This document shows, in pieces, positions 1 through 11,562 of a stretch of DNA of 64,000 nt (positions within the stretch are counted from its first letter, which is position 1; each line of letters begins with the position of its first letter). The stretch covers positions 6,156,501 to 6,220,500 of the forward strand of contig WAID01000003.1 in assembly GCA_016584495.1 (NCBI GenBank), in the 5' to 3' direction. The stretch comes from Celoporthe dispersa. Its lineage: Eukaryota; Ascomycota; Sordariomycetes; Diaporthales; Cryphonectriaceae. The position numbers and the translations under genes are program-made. The notes under the pieces are model-generated. The model was not told the origin of the DNA and searched no databases. It worked only from the letters and a program-made list of their open reading frames with translations.

Positions 1-718
1 AGGCCGAGGCGTCCAGGCCCGACGGCACCAAGGAGCGCGTCACCCTCCCCTACGGCCTCCTGGTCTGGGCCACCGGCAACGCGGTCCGCCCCATCGTGCG
101 GGACCTGATGGGCCACATCCCCGCGCAGAAGGACTCGCGCCGCGGCCTCGCCGTCAACGAGTACCTGGTCGTGCAGGGCACCCGCGACATCTGGGCCGTG
201 GGCGACTGCGCCGTGGCCGGGTACGCGCCCACCGCACAGGTGGCGTCCCAGGAGGGCAACTTCCTGGCCAGGCTGTTCAACAACATGGCCAGGACGGAGG
301 CCCTGGAGCACAACATCCGCGACCTGTCGAGCACGCTCAACCTCAAGCCCGGCAACGCCGCCGAGGTCGCCCGCCAGATCGAGGACTACGAGCGCCAGCT
401 GCGCCGCGTCAAGGACATCAAGCCGTTCCACTACTCGCACCAGGGCAGCCTGGCCTACATCGGCAGCGAGAAGGCCGTCGCGGACGTGGCGTGGTTCAAC
501 GGCAACGTCGCCTCTGGTGGTACCTGGACGTACCTGTTCTGGAGGAGCGCCTACCTCTCCATGTGCTTCAGCAGTGAGTCTACCCCCTCCCCCTTCCCTC
601 TCCCGCCCCTCTCGTCGGTCGAGGTGCTAATGTGAGCCGGACAGCCCGGAACCGCCTCCTGGTGATGAACGACTGGGCCAAGTCCAAGCTCTTCGGGCGT
701 GATGTGTCCCGAGAGTAA
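1..718 (+). CDS. Alternative (type II) NADH dehydrogenase, 3' part
   Basis: This is the C-terminal part of a rotenone-insensitive NADH:ubiquinone oxidoreductase of the NDE/NDI type, a single-subunit flavoprotein of the mitochondrial inner membrane that passes electrons from NADH to quinone without pumping protons. The window opens inside the gene; codons start at position 3. Visible family signatures are the GLLVWATG segment of the dinucleotide fold, the FAD-contacting DIWAVGDCA motif, the GSLAYIG stretch and the C-terminal membrane-associating tail ending GRDVSRE. An intron at 574-644 (GTGAGT donor, GCTAAT branch site, ACAG acceptor) splits the last exon; splicing gives a tail beginning TRNRLLV, and the stop is TAA at 716-718. 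The 5' end lies outside the window, so whether it is the external or internal form, and whether it has an EF-hand insert, cannot be seen. Confidence 0.93.
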
Positions 719-741
719 GGCCGAAGCCGATACTGTAAGGG

Positions 742-758
742 AAAAAAAAAAAAAAAAA
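742..758. repeat. Poly-A run (17 bases)
   Basis: Uninterrupted A tract about 25 bases after the stop codon of the NADH dehydrogenase. It is genomic DNA, so it is a homopolymer rather than a poly(A) tail. Confidence 0.9.
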
Positions 759-964
759 GGACAAGAGATGTGTGAGTGAGAGTAAGAGAGAGAGAGAGGA
801 GGGAGGGCGGTAATATATGCTTGATATATCCCGTGTCTGGTTCTTTTCAGGCGTCACGCAGGGGATCAGGATGGGGGATAGGACAGGATAGACTTCTGGA
901 GGGGGTTTTCTTTTTCTTTTTTTTCCCCTTCCTTCCATTATTGTTCGATCCGGCAAACACAGAT

Positions 965-986
965 CACACACACACACACACACACA
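965..986. repeat. CA microsatellite
   Basis: Perfect (CA)11 repeat in the intergenic region. Confidence 0.95.
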
Positions 987-1296
987 TTATAGACATGGAG
1001 AGTATTGCTCATCCGGGACTTGGAGGGTGTGCAAGGGGCAGGCGGAGCTGATTGTCCGCTTGCGAGCGCGGGGCAAGCTGGGATGTTTGTGCTCAAACAT
1101 TTTATATGCCAGCATGTATGTACGGAGCATGTGACAATTATGTATTTCAATGTTGATGGAGAGGTTATAGAGTCGATATCGCGTCCCCGATGTGCAAGGC
1201 AAACCTGTCTCGTCACCACCTTGTCGGAGCGAAGCTGGGCACTGGGTGTTACCGGACACGTACGTGCAGGCCATATCATGACAACACACCTACAGC

Positions 1297-2823
1297 TCAT
1301 GAATAGACACAGGTGGGACAAAAGGTATCCTCATCCGGCGTCTCGGCATACACATCCGACCCGTACGTCGAGTTGAGGGTGACCGAGCCAACCATGCCCG
1401 CGTCCTCGGTCCGGATCCACGTGTCGACGGCCAGGTCCTGCAGCTGTAGCTGCGCCTCCGTCACGAGGATCTGCCGTGAGCCCCGGATCCAGCGGCCGTA
1501 GCCGCCGTAGCCGGTGTGCTGGCCGAAGCAGAGGTTGACGCCGCTACCCTGGATGTTTAGGCCTGGAAGGGTGGCGTCCCACTTGTAGCACCAGGTGTCT
1601 CCTGGAGAAGTTGATGGTGATCCATCGTCAGTCAGTCACCTGGTCAAGGACACATACACACACACAGAGAGAAACAAAGAGAGAGAGAGAGAGAGAGAGG
1701 CTGTCAGGATGGGGCCCACCATGATCATGTCCCGAAAAGACGGCCATCAACCCCTCCGTGGCAACCAAGGCCTCCATAAAGGGCACATCCTGGCCCCCAT
1801 AGGCACACCCGACCGTCCCGTTCGCACACCACCCCTGGCCCTGCGCCGCCAGAGGAAGATCATCATTCACCCCGGGCTGGCGCGCCGGGTCGACCCCCTC
1901 CTCCACCTGCAGAGCCTGCGCCGCCGCCACGGGGATGTGCACAAACGCCAGCGAGGGGATGACCCTCCCGCCCCAGGCCGCGGACAGCCCGTCGCGCGTG
2001 GAGGCGAACCAGGACACGACGCTCTCGTCCACCCAGCACGGCTGCGGCATCGTGTTGCCCGCGGCGTCGACCTGCTGGTAGTACTTGCCGCCGCGGCTAT
2101 CGAGGAACCACAGAAGCAGCTCGGGCGCGCAAGCCAGGGCGCCGCCGCCTCCCGCGGGTCCGCCCCCGACCTGGTCGGCACAGCTCGACGCGTACACGGG
2201 GAGGTAGTAGTTCGTGACGCCCGCCTGCTCCCCGGCGACCATACTGCCGGTGCGTGAGCCGGGCCACAGGGACTCGCGCTCCCAGAGGGCCTGGCGGGAG
2301 AGGTTGAAGTCGCTGTCATGGTTACCGTAGGTCGAAGCCCAGGTCAGGCCGCGGGCGACGAGGGGCGCGACGATCTCGTCGACGTAGGCGGTGGCATTCT
2401 CGAGGAAGGCGTTCTCGCCCGTGATGAGGTCGCCGTTGAGGACGACGAGGTCTGGGTCCTCGGTGTCGAGGATGGTGTTGATCACCCTGACGGAGTTGAT
2501 GTCTTGTTGAGGTCCCCAGCTGTCCCAGGCATCTGGATTCTCCCTCAGCCTTTCTGATGTCTTCTTTTTTTGGTTGCTGCTGCTGCTGCTGTGTTTTGTT
2601 CTTGTGATCAGACGGGAGAAAAGAGGACAAGGTAGTTCTTACTCTCGCCAAAGTGCAGGTCTTCAAACACTGCAATCTGGAAGGTGCCATCATCGCGAAA
2701 CTTTAGAGGGCCAAGTGCGTTGCTAGTGTCACTGACATGGGCCCTACCACCCAGGGTCCCCTGCATGGAGGGAACAACAAGCAACAGCCAGAGGGTGAGG
2801 AGGTGAGCCAGGAGGGCAGCCAT
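1297..2823 (-). CDS. Secreted Dcr2-type calcineurin-like metallophosphoesterase
   Basis: Exons on the minus strand are 2823-2643, 2553-1720 and 1601-1297, giving 439 residues. The N-terminus is a signal peptide or anchor (residues 1 to about 22, rich in Leu). All five metallophosphoesterase motifs are present in order: EDLHFGE, LNGDLITG, YGNHDSD, FVHIP and GHDHG, so both metal sites look intact. The exon 1/2 junction is fixed by restoring the family stretch ENPDAWDSWGPQQD, and the exon 2/3 junction by restoring GHDHGDTWCYKWD. Fungal relatives include yeast Dcr2 and Sia1, linked to dephosphorylation events at the ER or vacuole; the substrate here is unknown. Intron 2 (1719-1602) contains a CA/GA microsatellite. 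The stop is TGA at 1299-1297. An ordinary secreted purple-acid-type phosphatase is the less likely alternative. Confidence 0.9.
1653..1699. repeat. CA/GA microsatellite inside intron 2 of the phosphoesterase
   Basis: Compound dinucleotide repeat, CA followed by a long GA stretch, lying wholly inside the predicted 118-nt intron. It makes this intron a good candidate for length variation between strains. Confidence 0.85.
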
Positions 2824-2993
2824 CTTTTGTGTGTATGTGTGTGTGTGTATGTCTCTTTATGCAAACTGAATATGATGATGGGTGGACAGCGGTGTAGTTG
2901 AAGACAACCACAACAATGACAATGAAGAAGAAGAAGCCCAGACTAAGAGATGGATGAATACATTTTCCACCCCAAAAAAGATCCAGACTGTCT

Positions 2994-3003
2994 TATATAA
3001 ATA
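2994..3003 (-). promoter_or_regulatory. TATA-like element upstream of the phosphoesterase
   Basis: The minus strand reads TATTTATATA about 170 bases before the ATG at 2823, the only strongly AT-rich hexamer cluster in this promoter. Assigned by sequence and position only. Confidence 0.4.
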
Positions 3004-3233
3004 GGAGTTGTTTGATGGAGGAGAAATTGGATTGAGAGCCTCCCTGGGAAAGATCCGAAGGAGATCTCTCATAAATACCCAAGTAGGTATATACACATAT
3101 GTGCTGTGTGGCTGGGAACGTTGGGAATGTAGGGGCTGCTTGCTCCCTTAAGGGAGACATTTTATGACAACATGATAATGAGCGCTTCCTTACCAGATGG
3201 AGGGGTATCTGTGTGCTTCGTGCCAAAACCTTC

Positions 3234-3254
3234 AAAAAAAAAAAAAAAAAAAAA
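3234..3254. repeat. Poly-A run (21 bases)
   Basis: Uninterrupted A tract between two minus-strand genes. Long homopolymers such as this are places where the consensus length is least reliable. Confidence 0.9.
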
Positions 3255-3436
3255 GACAATTACTGTAATGCAAGAACAGGAATTCAAAAACAACCTATCC
3301 AGAATACCGCCACTACACACACCGTATGCTCCCGCGCCTTGACCATATACACACCATCCCCTTCTATCCTTCTTTGGGCATCGCTAACAATCCAAAGTCG
3401 AGCATTTGGTAGAGTAAAAAGAAAAAAAAAACAAAT

Positions 3437-6400
3437 TTATGCATCCACCATCTTCATCCTCGTCAGCAGGATCTTGTCCTTCTCTGCCCTGCAGCTCCCA
3501 CAGTACTCGCCATGCCACTGCCTCAGCGACGCGATCCTCTTCTCGTCAATGGGCCGCATGACCTTTTGCGCATCAGCACCAGCACCAGCAGCGCTTGCCG
3601 TGCTGCTGCTGCCATTGCTGCTGCTGTGGTCAGTCAGCATCATCTTGACCTGCTCACACCGCAGGTTCTCGTCCAGGAGCCAGTTCTCCCACTCGCTCTG
3701 GATCATCTCCTTCTCGATGCTGTTGACCACGCGCATGGCCACCAGGAGATCATGGCGGTATGAGCCCAGCCTCTGCCGCGTGCGCCGGAGCCGCCGGGCA
3801 GTGGCCTTGCTGTTACCAGAGGAGAGGGTGGCCCCGGCCTCCTCATACGGTGAGTCCAGCGAGGTATTGTTCATGATGGAACGGAAGGTGTCGTAACTGT
3901 TGAAAAAAGATAAGGGAAAAAACCCAAGAGTCAGTGGTCTAGTTCTGCACACACACACACATATATATATAGAAGAGGGAAGAGGGATAGGTCAATATAC
4001 CATTCGCTGCTCCCATCCGGAGCGACAACCACAGGCCCCAGCACGGCCTCCTCTAGGTCCGCGATGTAGACGGCTTTGCTCATCATGGCGTTGGGCCCGA
4101 CACCGATGCGGGACATGAACCTGGCCGCGCTCCTCTCGGCCCACCAGCTCGAGCCCTCGCGGCCGGTGAGGACGGCGTTGGTCAGCAGGCTCAGCGCCAG
4201 CGCGGCCAGGATCATCCTGTGCGCGGTGAAGACGCCCAGCACCCTCCGCAGGCCGGCGAAGGACCACATCAGCAGGCTCGTGGCCACGCTCTCCAGGATG
4301 CTCCGCAGCGTCTCCAGCACCATCCCGGTCAGCGTGCGCGGCCGGATCACGTTCTGGCCCTTCCTGCCGGGCATGACGGCCGTGCCGTCCTCCTGGGTCT
4401 CGCCGGGCGTGAAGATGACCACCTGGGTCTGCTGGCCGATGCCGCCGTAGACCTGGACCGCCCGCTTGGTGCGGCTGTGCGGGCCCAGCTTGCGCACCTG
4501 GTCCGTGGCCACGTCGGCGAGCTCCTCGGCGTCGCGGCGCGCGTCCTCCAGCGCCTGCCGCTGCACGAGCGCCTTGGACAGGGGCGGCTTCTTGGACCAC
4601 TCCACCTTGGTGTACAGGGCCAGCTTGCACCTGGACTTGGCCACGTGCGTGATGACGACCTTGGTGATGATCTTGAACGAGGACGAGTGCGGGAGGTGCC
4701 AGGGCGTCTTGGTGTAGGTGACGACGTAGGTGAAGTGGTCGCTGAACACGTCGATGACCTGCCGGTCCACCACGTCCTTGTCCGCGCTCTTCTTGGCGTA
4801 CGCGACGATGCCGGACGTGCCCACCTTGAACCGGAACTCGCGGCTCATCCTGCCCTGGTCCGCGGGCTGCCACGGCCCCTGCGCGATCTCCTTGGCCCGC
4901 CGCTCGAAGTAGAGCTTGGGGAAGATGAACGACTTGTCGCCGAAGAGCACGTGGAAGCAGCCCTTGGACCCGAGCTCGAAGCTGCGCTCCTCCACTGCCG
5001 CGCCCATGTCCTCCGGCTCGTACACCACCGGGTGCGCAGGGAGCTGGAACTTGGGCACCGGCCTGCTGCGCGCCGCCCGCGCCGCCCTGTCCCTGGCGCC
5101 GTGCGGACTCCTGTACACCGGCCTGCCGGCGGCCGTACCATCGTCGATGGGCGTGTTCGAGGCCACCTCCTCCCAGCTCTCCGCGCCCGGGCTCCTCCTG
5201 TCGTACTGCTCCGCCTCCAGCGCCGCCAGGGCCGCGACGAGCTCCGGGGTGCTCATCGGCTCCTCGGACTGCAGGTCGTCCACGAGGAGGTTCAGCCGCG
5301 AGTGCAGCAGGTTCAGGTCGAGCAGGAAGGTCTTGACGATGATCCTGGTGAGGCCCGTGTCGTTCGTGTTCTGGCTGAGGTGCAGATAGACGAAGTCGCA
5401 GTCCCTGCCCGGCGCCGCGGTGACCTCCGAGATGATGTCCAGGCTGAGGGCGTACGCGATCACGAGGCCCATCTGCTGGCCGTAGAAGTACATGTTGTCC
5501 GGGGTCACGTAGATGCGGCCGCTGCCCATCATGCCCTTGCCGCTGGCGGCCGCGGCGGCAGAGCCCTCGGCGGCCGTGCTCGTCCAGGCGGCGTTGAACA
5601 CCATGACCAGCTTCTCCTCGAGCGGCGCGCCGGGGAACAGCAGCCTGAACTGCGGGTGGTGCACCTTGAGCTCGCTCGGGTATCCCGGCGGGAAGCTCTC
5701 GCCGGCCGCCGCCTGGGGGAGCCGGACCTCAGGGGCGGCACCGGCCCCGCTGCTGAGGGCCCTGCGGTGGGCCAGGGACGACGCGCCCTCGCCGCTGGCA
5801 GGCACGACATGCGTCTGCGCCGACACCAGGGGGTCGTCGTCCAGCCGGAGGTACCTGGTGTCGTCCTCCCTGGGCGCGTACAGGGTGCTCCAGGGGATGC
5901 TCCCCCAGTAGTTCGCGACCACGGCCGTCGGCAGGGCCGGGTGGCTGTCGGCACCGCCCACGGTCCGCCCTGCGCTGGCAGACACGGCAGCCCGGGTGAG
6001 AAAGGTCGACGTGGGCGCCCTCGCGAGCGTGGACGGCGCGAGGCTGCTGTGCTTCGTGTCCTCGACGGGCAGCAGCCTGGGCGAGGAGCCGGCCGCCGCC
6101 AGGTTGGTGACGGAGGCGTTGTAGGCCGCGTAGCCCGGCAGGAGGTTGGAGCTCGAGCTGATCAGGCCCGCGATGCCGGCGGGATCGCCGCCGCCACCAC
6201 CTCCGCCGCCGCCGCCAAAGGCCTGTCTCCTGTGCAGCTCGATCCTCTGCATGATGCGCGCGGCGTGTTCCCTGCCGGACTCGCCCTCCTCGCGAGGCAG
6301 ATCTCGGGCGATGTCCCGCGCGAGGCCCGTGACGGAGCGGCGGGGGCGGCGCCGACACCGCCGACGTCAACGCTGGAGCGTGTGGCGTCCGCACCGGGCA

Positions 6401-7829
6401 CGGGAAGGGTGCCGCTCCTGTCGAGGTGTATGCCGTCCTCGAGGCCCTCGATGCTCTTGGCCGAGAACTCGGGGATCGTCGGCGGGGTGATGGCGAAGGC
6501 GGGGTCGGTGCCGCCCGCCAGCCCTTTGGTGTCGCGGTCCGCGCTGGCGTCGAAGGCCTGCCTCTTGGCGACCTCGAAGACCTCGAGCCACTCCTGCAGC
6601 TCGGCCTGCGTCTCGGACTGGAGCATGATGTTCTGCGACTTGGTCTTGATCTCGAAGCAGAAGCGCCGCTCCTCGCCGACCGCGGGGCGGGTGTTGCAGA
6701 GCAGCACGCCGATCTCGTCGCCCTGGAGCACGCCCTGGGGGCCCTGCACCAGCCACCCGAAGATGCCGCTGCGGCAGTAGTACCACCGCCTGGTCCAGGT
6801 GGCCCGCGCGGGCTTCCCGCTGACGGTCTTGAGGAACAGCCAGCCCTGCTTCTCCGAGATGACGGCCCTGTCGTCCTTGGGCTGCACGCTCACGGGGCCC
6901 CTGGAGCCCAGGAAGGCGACCGTCGACGAGCTGTAGTCCTCGAGCTCCCGGGACGGCCGGAAGGCGGCCGCGGCGCCCTCGCTCACGTCCCGCCTGGCCG
7001 CCTGCAGCTCGCGCCTGAACACGGCCTCGCTGGCCTCCATGTCCCTGGACCAGCCGCGGATGCGGTCCATCTCGTCCGCGAACCTGTTGGACCCGAACGT
7101 CACGTCGCGCCACCGCCGCATCTCCCTCCAGACGTCCGACGCGACGCGCACGAGCAGCCGGTCCAGGGTGAAGCGCACCTGCGGCGCCAGCTGGCAGTAG
7201 TCCATCGAGGCCTTGAGGTAGGCCTTGCGGGTCTCGTACACGGCGAACGCGTCCTCGCGCAGCGACGAGGGCTCCTTGGTCTTGGTCTGGGCGACGTAGC
7301 GGCCCAGCGTGGTGTCAAAGGTCCGCTGCGCCGCGTCCAGGCCCTTGCGCGCCTCCTTGAACGTCCGCAGCTCGCCGCCCAGGAAGCTCCTGATGGGCTC
7401 GGCGGCGAGCCCGTCCATGCGCCGCACCACGCCGAGGATCTGGCCCCACCAGTCCTTCTGCGCGTCGCCCACCCGCTTGAGCGAGAGGAGGGCGTAGTCC
7501 GGGTCGATGAGCCCGTCGAGGCCCGCAGGCATGGTCTGCCGGAGGTATGCGCTGATGGTCTCCTCGAGGGCGAGCATGTCGTGGGACACCTTGGTCGAGG
7601 ACCGCACGTAGCCCTCGAGCCACCGCTCGGCCTGCTCGATCTGGTCGGCGAAGTAGATCACGGCGCAGCGGAAGGTCGGGGAGTCGAGGGCGGCTTCGTT
7701 CAGGCCGACGGGGATCGCTGGACTACGGGAGGAGGAGGTGGAGGAGGAGGAGGCAGCAGCAGCAGCAGGAGGAGCAGCAGGAGCAGGAGCTGCTGCTGCT
7801 GCCGCCGCCGCTCCGCCAGGGTCGGCCAT
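3437..7829 (-). CDS. Sip3/Lam-family BAR-PH-GRAM-VASt membrane contact site protein
   Basis: A 1410-residue model from exons 7829-6359, 6302-4001 and 3896-3437. In order: a poly-Ala/Ser N-terminus; a helical BAR-like region (about 45-310); a PH domain (about 320-425, with GWLFLKT and TRRWYYC); a Ser/Gly-rich linker including a run of about ten Gly; a GRAM domain (about 700-815); a VASt (StART-like) domain (about 925-1095, with HLPHSSSF); and one membrane helix (about 1190-1210). This is the layout of yeast Lam1/Ysp1 and Lam3/Sip3, ER-anchored proteins that move sterols at ER-plasma membrane contacts. The 3' intron (4000-3897) is canonical and joins SSEC to YDTFRS. The middle junction is uncertain: the frame changes between 6345 and 6303, explained either by a GC-rich 56-nt GT-AG intron (6358-6303) or by one missing base in a G5 run at about 6341-6345. 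Confidence 0.9.
6186..6216 (-). repeat. Poly-glycine codon repeat in the Sip3-like gene
   Basis: GC-rich trinucleotide repeat encoding about ten consecutive Gly between the PH and GRAM domains. It lies in a disordered linker and probably varies in length. Confidence 0.75.
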
Positions 7830-10551
7830 GGTCGTCGAGGTTGGATGGGTTTCGAGGGGGGAGGGCTTATCGAGAGGTCGACAGTCGTGGATGGCTCATG
7901 GCAGGGAGAAGCGCAGACAGGCTCAGGGGTAAAAGGAGGAGGAGACGAAGCTGTCGTGATGACGTGCGTGCTCGTGCTCGTGCTCGGTGCGGCACAGGAC
8001 AGGACAGGAGGAGCTCGGGGGGGAGGTCCGCTGCCACGGCAGCTCGGCTTGGAACCGGCGCAGAGGCCGTAGCTCGACTTGGCGGAGAAAGGTCTCCAAT
8101 GACGCAGAGGCAGCAACAGATCCCTCCTCTTTCTCTCTTTCTCTTGCTTTGGCTCTCGGACAAGCCTTGACGTCGGCGTTGATTTCTGTACAGAACAACA
8201 AGAAAGGAAGCTGTCGCGGCTGCTGTTTACGTGCTGAACCCTTTTCATCTCGGCCGTAAAGAATAAGCAGTGGCCCTAGCGTTTCATCATCCGTCGTTTG
8301 ACAGGTCGGCAGCAGTTACCGCCCCCACGTTATCTTCTTTCTCTTCTATTCAGATCTAATCTTACCCAAGGCGGATTAAAGCTTCTCTCAATTTAGAAGA
8401 CGTTTCTTATGTCTATGTCTGGGGTGTTTCATTCTATATGGAGTTTGGGAAACATCTTGGAAAGAAGTCAATCTACTCTTTTCTGCTCGGCAAGTTGAGC
8501 AGAAAGAAGAAAGAAAAAAGGGGAGAGAGAAAGAGAAGAAAAGCCTGTGTTGTGTTTATGTGTATTATGACGAGGCTATTTTGAGACAGAAAAAGAAAAG
8601 GTCCACGATGGCATGCAGCTGGCCGCTCAGGGAAATGAGCTATACGAGGCTGTCACCTCGCCTGTCATCTCGTCTGTTCATGGTAAGTCGCATACATCTA
8701 GACTGACCAGCCCCTTGGGGACGGTGTGATCAATTATCTTACTTTAAGGGCGGGAATCGTCTCCTTGTGCAGGTCACAACTGGATCTGTCTACATAGCAC
8801 AACTGTGGCAGATTATCAATGCACAGTATAGTGCATTACACTTTGCATAGCAAAATTCACCCCCTCCCCAGAAAGATGGCTCGTGTGCAGAAGGAAAAGA
8901 AGAGAAGAAAAAAAAAGAAGGGAATCCTGCTTGAGCTGCTGTGAATCTCTCTCTCTCTCTGTCTCCCTCTCTCTCGCCATTATCTCTCCCACGTTGGGCC
9001 CTGACTTGGACAGACAAGGCTGCCAGGACAAGCCGCTGGACGCGGGAGGCAACCGATGAGCTGGCGCCCCAGGATAAAACCGCTGTGCTGTGCTGTGGGG
9101 CGCCGACGTGGCCTGTGAGGATTGACGACATCGTGAACACATCGTGTCGGATACGAACCGCCAGTGTCCTCCTCCTGTCCGTGCCGCCGGGGCGTGCGCA
9201 CACAGGAGGAGCTTGCTGCTGCTGCTGCCGCCGCCGCCACCAGAGTCACCAGCCAGGTTGACCTTTCAGGAGGCAAAAGGCGAGGAGCGGTCTGCAGAGG
9301 CGACAAGCAGCCAGCCACCACGTATGTCGTTGACCCGGTCAGCTCGGAGGACCAAGGAAGACCTGTGAGAAAGAAAAAGAAGGGGAAAAAAAATAAAACC
9401 AGCCACAAAGTCGCAGATCCAAGACACCCAAGAACCGGCTGGACGGGTCGGTGTGCATGCCCCCTGCGCTCGGCGATGACGTCTCGTGGCAACCTTTTTC
9501 TCTCTCTCTTTTCACCCCCTTCTTTCGGTCTGTTGCACTACGAGAAAGAGAGATGTCTCGAAACCTACGCACGAGGTACCGCCCATTCCACGTCCAGGGG
9601 ATCGACGCGTGCTGCATGATATGACGCGGCAGCCGCCAAGTCGTGGTTGAAGACATTTTAAGTTTTCGAATACGGGTATTGTCCGCTGGCGATAGGAAGG
9701 CAAACAACGTTTCGTCGCATAATTCGAGGCGACCCAGGAAAAGGTTCGCCCCTGCAGGCGATGGAAAATATTGACCACAGCGCTGGGGTTAGTACTGGTA
9801 CACCGTGCCACTCCAGCAGGCAGCCCCCCCCCCCGAGGCGAGAGGGCAGCGGGTGATCTACGCCGTGGCTGTCTTCCCTTATGCACCCGCCTGCGAGCTT
9901 TCAGCTTGTCAGGGATCATGACTGACCGGGCAGATCCCATCCGACAGCCAACAGTGGGCGGGCTAGCCATGAGCGTGGTGTTCCTGTCAACCGAGCAGCC
10001 GAACAACAAAACTCGAAACTGCAGCTTTTCCTCGCATGCCATCGCCAACAAAACCAAGAATCAAGATAGTAATAAAAATGACTGGTCACTTGTTAGGTCT
10101 TCTTGGAGATGCCGGCAGAAGGGTGCCCATGCCTCTACTGGCTGCGCCACAAAAACACCCCCCCCCTCCCCCAAGAAGGCCCTGCATCGAGGCGATCCTG
10201 TCGTGGGTTTGCCTCTGCCCCTGTCTGCACCCCGCAGTAGCAGTGTACTGTAGAGCCGCCGAGACGCCCCCACCACGAGTGACCATGATAATGTACTACT
10301 ACAGTACTATGTACTACGTACACTCTGCGCACCTGCTACCCCTGGGCCGATCCTGACGCGCCTCCAGGGAGGTGTGAGTCAAGGACTATGTGGTGGTCAC
10401 GTATCCATCCATCCACAGCCAGCAGGTTGTGTGTCATGAGTAGTAGTATGGCCAAGGTTGTAAGCGTCAAAACGGCTTCTGGTGCTGGGCTCCACCCTCA
10501 GAAACCCGTCGCACGGCCTCGATAGCACACCCAACCAGCTCGTCTGGCGGC

Positions 10552-10555
<4 letters not shown>

Positions 10556-10589
<34 letters not shown>
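10556..10589. repeat. TG microsatellite
   Basis: Perfect (TG)17 repeat in non-coding DNA. Confidence 0.95.
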
Positions 10590-10591
<2 letters not shown>

Positions 10592-11125
10592 CCCTCTCCT
10601 GGGTCTGAGCAGGCACAGGCTCTGGCACACAGCGAGCGGGGGTCGCGCTAGACCTGTAGCCTCAGACGCATTAGGAAACACCCTGCAGCAGACGAGACGG
10701 GCCAGCGGGTGTTGGACGTCTTGGACGCGTAACCGGGTGCTCCGGCCCGCTGGTGGTGAAGGAGAGGGCATGTCATGCTATAGCAGTAGCTGACATCAGA
10801 AGTGTACTGTAACGCAAGAGGCCGCGGGATGTTTTGTGCCCAACATCCGGGCCCTGCCTGCCTCTCTTGGGACTCGCAGGCAAGGCGGCGGTCGAAACGA
10901 AACACCTCGCGTGGATCTGTTTCCAGGGTCAGGACAGCCCCGATCTGCGTGCTGCGGTGGCGCAGGCTAGAGATCCAGAGCAATGGTGGCCACAGAGTTG
11001 ACGATGCATTGACTACTATGGGACCGTTAAGAAACAGCGACCCCTTCCAGAGGGCCTGTCCTTATGTGACGGCGGCCTCTTTTTAATTTTTTTATTTTTT
11101 ATTTTTTTTTATCTCGACAGACACA

Positions 11126-11126
<1 letters not shown>

Positions 11127-11156
<30 letters not shown>
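11127..11156. repeat. AC microsatellite
   Basis: Perfect (AC)15 repeat preceded by a T-rich tract (11082-11110). Confidence 0.95.
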
Positions 11157-11158
<2 letters not shown>

Positions 11159-11512
11159 CGAGGGGACCCACGGCCAGGCTGCAGGCTGCAGGCAGCAAGC
11201 AGCAAGCCGTTGGTTGTCCGACGTCACAGGTGACGAGAAAAGGCGGCTTGCAGGGACGATGTGTCAAGTGACCAGGGCGGCACAATCATGTGTATACCTC
11301 GCACGGGGTGGGCTGGTGGTGGTGGTGGTGGTGCTGCTGCTGCTGGTGCGGCAAGAGACGGCAGAGCTGGGCGGCTTGGGCGGCTGTTCAGCGGTTGTTG
11401 GGGGAGGCGGGGAGAGAAGGTGCTGTACAGTAGGCCCGCGGTGGGGCATAAGGTGTGGTCTGGGCTTCTGTAGTAACTCTGGTACTATGTACAATGTGTT
11501 ATAGCTCAGCAA

Positions 11513-11562
11513 CCGTACCATACTGTAGCAGTACTGTACCATACTGTGACAGCACTGTACAC
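11513..11562. repeat. Cluster of TACTGTA/GTAC words
   Basis: Within 50 bases the words GTACCATACTGTA, GTACTGTACC, ATACTGTG and CACTGTAC follow one another. They are imperfect copies of a near-palindromic GTACAGTAC-type unit that also occurs in other intergenic regions of this window (10292-10325, 15001-15015, 44471-44510, 60188-60230). Whether it is a binding site, a hairpin or simple-sequence drift is not known. Confidence 0.5.

Larger units (their letters stand above)
719..1296. other. Intergenic, convergent 3' ends
   Basis: No gene is visible between the 3' ends of the NADH dehydrogenase and the phosphoesterase. It holds a 17-base A run (742-758), a T/C-rich stretch near 908-925 and a CA microsatellite (965-986). 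Short open frames here are low complexity and were not called. Confidence 0.7.
2824..3436. other. Promoter region of the phosphoesterase and 3' flank of the Sip3-like gene
   Basis: No gene seen. For the minus-strand phosphoesterase it holds a CA-rich leader (2828-2850) and an AT-rich TATA-like element near 2994-3003, about 170 bases upstream of the start codon. A 21-base A run lies at 3234-3254. Confidence 0.6.

Noticed and set aside
4219..6780. 853-codon plus-strand frame opposite the Sip3-like gene
   Set aside because: Shadow of a GC-rich gene; translation is a repetitive Arg/Leu/Gly/Val mix, while the minus strand has recognisable domains.
6426..8072. 548-codon plus-strand frame opposite the Sip3-like gene start
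   Set aside because: Same shadow effect; the opposite strand encodes the BAR-like and PH domains.
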